Below are positions 60,968 through 64,000 of a stretch of 64,000 bases of DNA, piece after piece. The stretch is from NCBI GenBank assembly GCA_015847255.1, contig JADLZK010001168.1, positions 1 to 64,000 on the forward strand, in the 5' to 3' direction. The notes beneath the pieces were generated by a model. That model was not told the DNA's origin and did not search any database. It worked only from the letters and a program-made list of their open reading frames with translations. Position numbers and translations under genes: made by a program. Source of the DNA: Hyparrhenia diplandra (lineage: Eukaryota; Streptophyta; Magnoliopsida; Poales; Poaceae). Position 1 is the stretch's first letter, and every line of letters starts with the position of its first letter.

Positions 60968-63440
60968 ATAGAAGATTTAGATAATGCATTTGTGGACCTC
61001 ACACTGATCTCAAACTTACTGAAGCTTTTCGAGCTTGATCACACTAGGCACCTCAGTTTGACTTAAGCTTGATCTTGGCTCTTGGCTTATGCTTGAGCGT
61101 AGCTGACTGGAATCCACCAGTCTTAAACATTTTGTGGATAATATAGAAGATTTTGACTGATACAACGGAGCAACCCCGCGCCGTTCCCGCGCGACGGGCG
61201 GCACGGGGCGAAACCCTAGCGCCGCCACACACACCCTTCCTCCGGCGCTCTTCCCCCTCGCCCGCCGGAGGAGGGAGGCAGCGGGAGGCCGCGCGGCTTC
61301 CGAGGAGGGCGGTGGCGAGGCATCTCCTCGACAACGCTGGGGGGCGTCTTTGCGGCGGGAGCGGCGGCGGCGGCGCCCCATGGCGACGGGCGCGGATCCG
61401 CTTTCGACGACGGATTCGCTTCCTCCGGGTCGGATCCTCGTCTTTCCTTCGGCCGGATCCTGGCGAGGGAGCGGCGGTTGGTGGTGGTGAGCGGCAGGGG
61501 CGGTTGGTGGTGCCGAGCGCATGTGGCAGCGGCCGGTCGGGGGGCGAGGCGGCGGGTCGGCGGCCCGGCTGCGGTCGGCCGGAGGTTTGGGGCGTGGCCG
61601 GGTGGTGGAGGTGCTGCCGATGCCGGAGTTGGGGGCGGCCATGGGCATCCCGCAGTTCACTCGGGCACCTGGGAGCAAGGTGAGGTGCGGTGAAGCTTGA
61701 TGCGCATAGTGGGGGACTGCAGGTGCCTCGTGGTTGGTGTGGTGGTGAGTAGCGGTGGTCGTGGTCGGCTAGGCTGCGGCGGCGTGACGGCCGGCATCAC
61801 AGAGGCCGTGGACGTGCCGGGCGTGAACTGTGTGGGACGGCGGGCGGCGGCGGTGGCGGCGGCCCGCAAAGGTGCGAGGCGCGGCGACCCCACGCCGCGG
61901 GGCCCCGTGTTGGGGCGCCTATGTGGCTGACCGTTTCCGGCCTTGGTGGTCGGGAGGCGGTGTCGGCAGTCTTCTTCGTGCGGGAGATGGGGCGGCGGCT
62001 TTGTTGGTGGTGCTCCCCCTCTTCGCGCTCGTCGGTTGCCGTTCTCGGCATCGCCTCGGTGGCGGGGCTGGGTGGCCAGGTATGTTCTCGCGGTGCCGTG
62101 GTGGCATTGTAATGATGTACCGAACCATCTTCTCGACTGGGGAGTTGCGGAAGCAGTGGGGAGTGGTTGCTGCTTGTCTGTGAGCGTGCGTAAGGTGCGG
62201 TGTCGTTCCGGGCGAAAGCCTTCACCGACATTCATGTTGTCAGTGGTAATGGTGGCGGCGTTCTTGGAGCGTCGTTTTTCCCGTTGGGGACACCATTATG
62301 GGGCATCGTGTTCTTAAGCATGGAGTCTCGGGGTGAAAACCCGGTCCCAGTTTCGACGGACGACGGCGGCGGCGGCGCGCCGGCGTCGCGTCCTCCTTGG
62401 AGGCGCCGCTTCTCGAGAATCATCTCAGCTTGTGGCAGGGTGTCTGGTTGGCCCGTGCGCTGCGGCATTGGAGGCGCGCCTTGGTCTTGGTGGTGACGGC
62501 GAGGTGCAGAGGTCCCATGGGTGCTGGAGGTCTTGAGCTGGTGCGCATGGTGCAGTGGTGACCCCGGTGATGGCTGGGTGGAAGTGGTGCTCTCTGAGCG
62601 GTTTCTTTTATCTGAGTCCTGGGCAGTGGTTTAGTGGAGTGTGTGGCGGTAAGTGAGGCGAGGCCCCCACGCTAAGTAGCCAGGATCAGTGGTTTTCATC
62701 GCTGCCGCGGACGGTTTTCCGTGAAACGCCGCCGGAGCCGGGGATTGACGATCATGCGTGTGCGGCTTGGGGGCGATGGTCCCCGTGGTGGAGGAGTGTT
62801 GGTAGTCGCTCGGGCTTGCAGCGGGCTGCGGCACAGTGTTGGAAACGACGGCGCAGGTTCGAACGGCCTGCTTTCGACTCCTCTCCCAGGTGGTGGTGGT
62901 GTAGTTTGTGTTGTGTGCTTAGTGTCGATGTCCCAATCCGACCAGTCGTTGTGGGTGGAGGCTCGTGTTGATGACCCAATCCAACCGAGCGCATCTTCAT
63001 GTTTATTTTCCCCCATCCGATTTGTTTTGTTGTTTCTAGTGGTAGGTGGAGCGGAAATCTCCCCTAAGTTGAGTTGAGTGGGCGCTATTGGTGGCGCGAG
63101 TAGTTGAGTGGGCGCTAGTTGTGGCGCAAGTTGAGTAGTTTTGGTACCTAGGTGTGCAGGCGGAGTAGGGTACCCTCCACATTTGTATGGTTTTTCTAGT
63201 CCGGTTTCCAGTCAAAAAACTGGGCTGGCACTTGCCTTTCTTTTTATCGTCTAATAGAAATCGCGGCAAAGCTTTTGCCGCCCCTTCTAAAAAAAATATA
63301 GAAGATTTGGATAATGCATTTGTGGACGGTACCTCACACTGACCTCAAACTTACTGAAGCTTTTTTCAAGCTTGATCACACTAGGATCGTCAGTTTGACT
63401 TAAGCTTGATCTTAGCTCAGCTTGAGCGTAGTAGACCTCT
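60968..63440. repeat. Direct repeat of ~150 bp flanking retroposon copy B
   Basis: A block beginning TATAGAAGATTTAGATAATG and containing CTCACACTGATCTCAAACTT and CAGTTTGACTTAAGCTTGAT occurs at 60968-61110 and again at 63298-63440 with few differences. The retroposon copy B lies between. The simplest reading is an older tandem duplication (period about 175 bp) whose second unit was hit near its start. Confidence 0.75.
61141..63308 (+). mobile_element. GC-rich non-autonomous retroposon, copy B
   Basis: ATATAGAAGATTT flanks it at 61141-61153 and 63296-63308. The ~2.1-kb body is GC-rich, and its last ~230 bp match copy A in inverted orientation: repeated GAGTTGAGTGGGCGC units, GTACCTAGGTGTGCAGGCGG, AGTAGGGTACCCTCCAC, the AAAAAACTGGGCTGGCACTT phrase and GGCAAAGCTTTTGCCG before the A-tail (63289-63296). 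The 5' end has a similar layout to copy A, with CCCTCGCCCGCCGGAGG near 61255. Frames are open in several phases but no reverse transcriptase, endonuclease or gag-like motif was seen. Confidence 0.78.
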
Positions 63441-64000
63441 GGGATGATAAGCATGCAGCAAACACCAGTGTGGACAGAGAAATACAGTAGTACGGAGTAC
63501 CTTTTAACAAAATAATAAAGTGCCTAGTACTCCTATTAGTAAAGAAAGAGATATTCCAACATGAAGTTCAACTCTATGATTTTCTAGAAAGAGACAGATA
63601 TATTATATATTAATTAAAGCATCAGAACAAAACTACCGATAAATAAATTGTCGAGATATCCTAAAGATCAATGACGATTAGGAATGGATATCTCAGCGTC
63701 GGAGAACAGCACGGTTGGCACCCGGGTTGAAGGGCCTGGCACGAAAAAAAAAGAACGAACACCTTTTCCCGGGATTTTCTCGGGATTTTCGGCGTTGTGC
63801 ATTATGGTGGCGACGCGGCGTTCCGTCGGCGGCGAGGCGTCCATGGTGACTTCGGAAATCTCTGGACCTGCCGGGTGCTCAGTCCTTCGGAGGTGCTCAT
63901 AGAGGTAGGGTTTGCGTACGTGTGTTCTTAGGGGAGAGTGTGCGTGTGTCATGATCCGATAAATAGGGCCTGAAGGACAGGCCCGATAGGCCCAAGGAGC
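63440..64000. repeat. Unclassified end region with retroelement-like 3' sequence
   Basis: The segment 63870-63950 has the GGAGGTGCTCATAGAGGTAGG and GAGAGTGTGCGTGTGT phrases commonly found in grass retroelement 3' ends. Open frames exist on both strands between 63668 and 63952, but neither has a motif. The window edge cuts the unit. Confidence 0.35.

Noticed and set aside
61016..62317. Long open frames on both strands of copy B
   Set aside because: Same reasoning as copy A: Arg/Pro/Gly-rich, no domain, and inside an element with TSD and A-tail.
1..64000. CRISPR arrays, operons, bacterial ribosome binding sites
   Set aside because: The DNA is plant nuclear; no spaced short palindromic repeat arrays or clustered prokaryote-style ORFs are present.
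1..64000. tRNA, rRNA or known plant miRNA genes
   Set aside because: I looked for the GGTTCGA-type T-arm with a matching acceptor stem and for mature miR156, miR166, miR167 and miR169 sequences. None was convincing, but weak matches cannot be excluded by eye.

Overview
The window is nuclear DNA from a grass (Poaceae). Genes are intron-rich, with GT-AG introns and GC-rich first exons. Between them lie typical grass mobile DNA: Stowaway-like MITEs ending in the CTCCCTCCGT motif, a CACTA element, a Mutator-like element with a 9-bp target duplication, L1-type LINE pieces and Helitron ends. No organelle, bacterial or viral genome signature is visible. The species cannot be fixed from sequence alone.

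Four protein-coding loci are recognisable, all on the minus strand. (1) About 1.5-5.9 kb: a PLATZ-family zinc-binding transcription factor. (2) 13.6-15.5 kb: a two-exon GT92/DUF23 glycosyltransferase of the GALS (pectic beta-1,4-galactan synthase) type. (3) 21.0-26.5 kb: a 13-exon CESA-type cellulose synthase with several frame-breaking differences from the family, so probably a pseudogene (or an assembly with indel errors). (4) 27.5-31.0 kb: an 11-exon secreted subtilase (S8) with an intact catalytic tetrad. Loci 2 and 3 both make cell-wall polysaccharides and loci 1-4 are collinear; nothing in the sequence shows that they work together.

From about 31 kb to the end I found no intact host gene. 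The region is layered mobile DNA: a candidate 6.0-kb Helitron (33849-39856) carrying gene-like fragments; a receptor-kinase fragment (~40.05-40.45 kb); a 574-bp tandem duplication (41.2-42.4 kb); degenerate LTR-like repeats (43.6-44.9 kb); a poly(A)-ended insertion (46.4-47.1 kb); a three-level nest (LINE, then a GC-rich retroposon, then CACTA) at 48.5-51.7 kb in which each layer keeps its target-site duplication; several MITEs (53-56 kb); a LINE split by a MULE (57.2-59.2 kb); and a second copy of the GC-rich retroposon in the opposite orientation (61.1-63.3 kb).

Coordinates of exons were derived by hand from splice signals and reading-frame continuity; no alignment or search was run.
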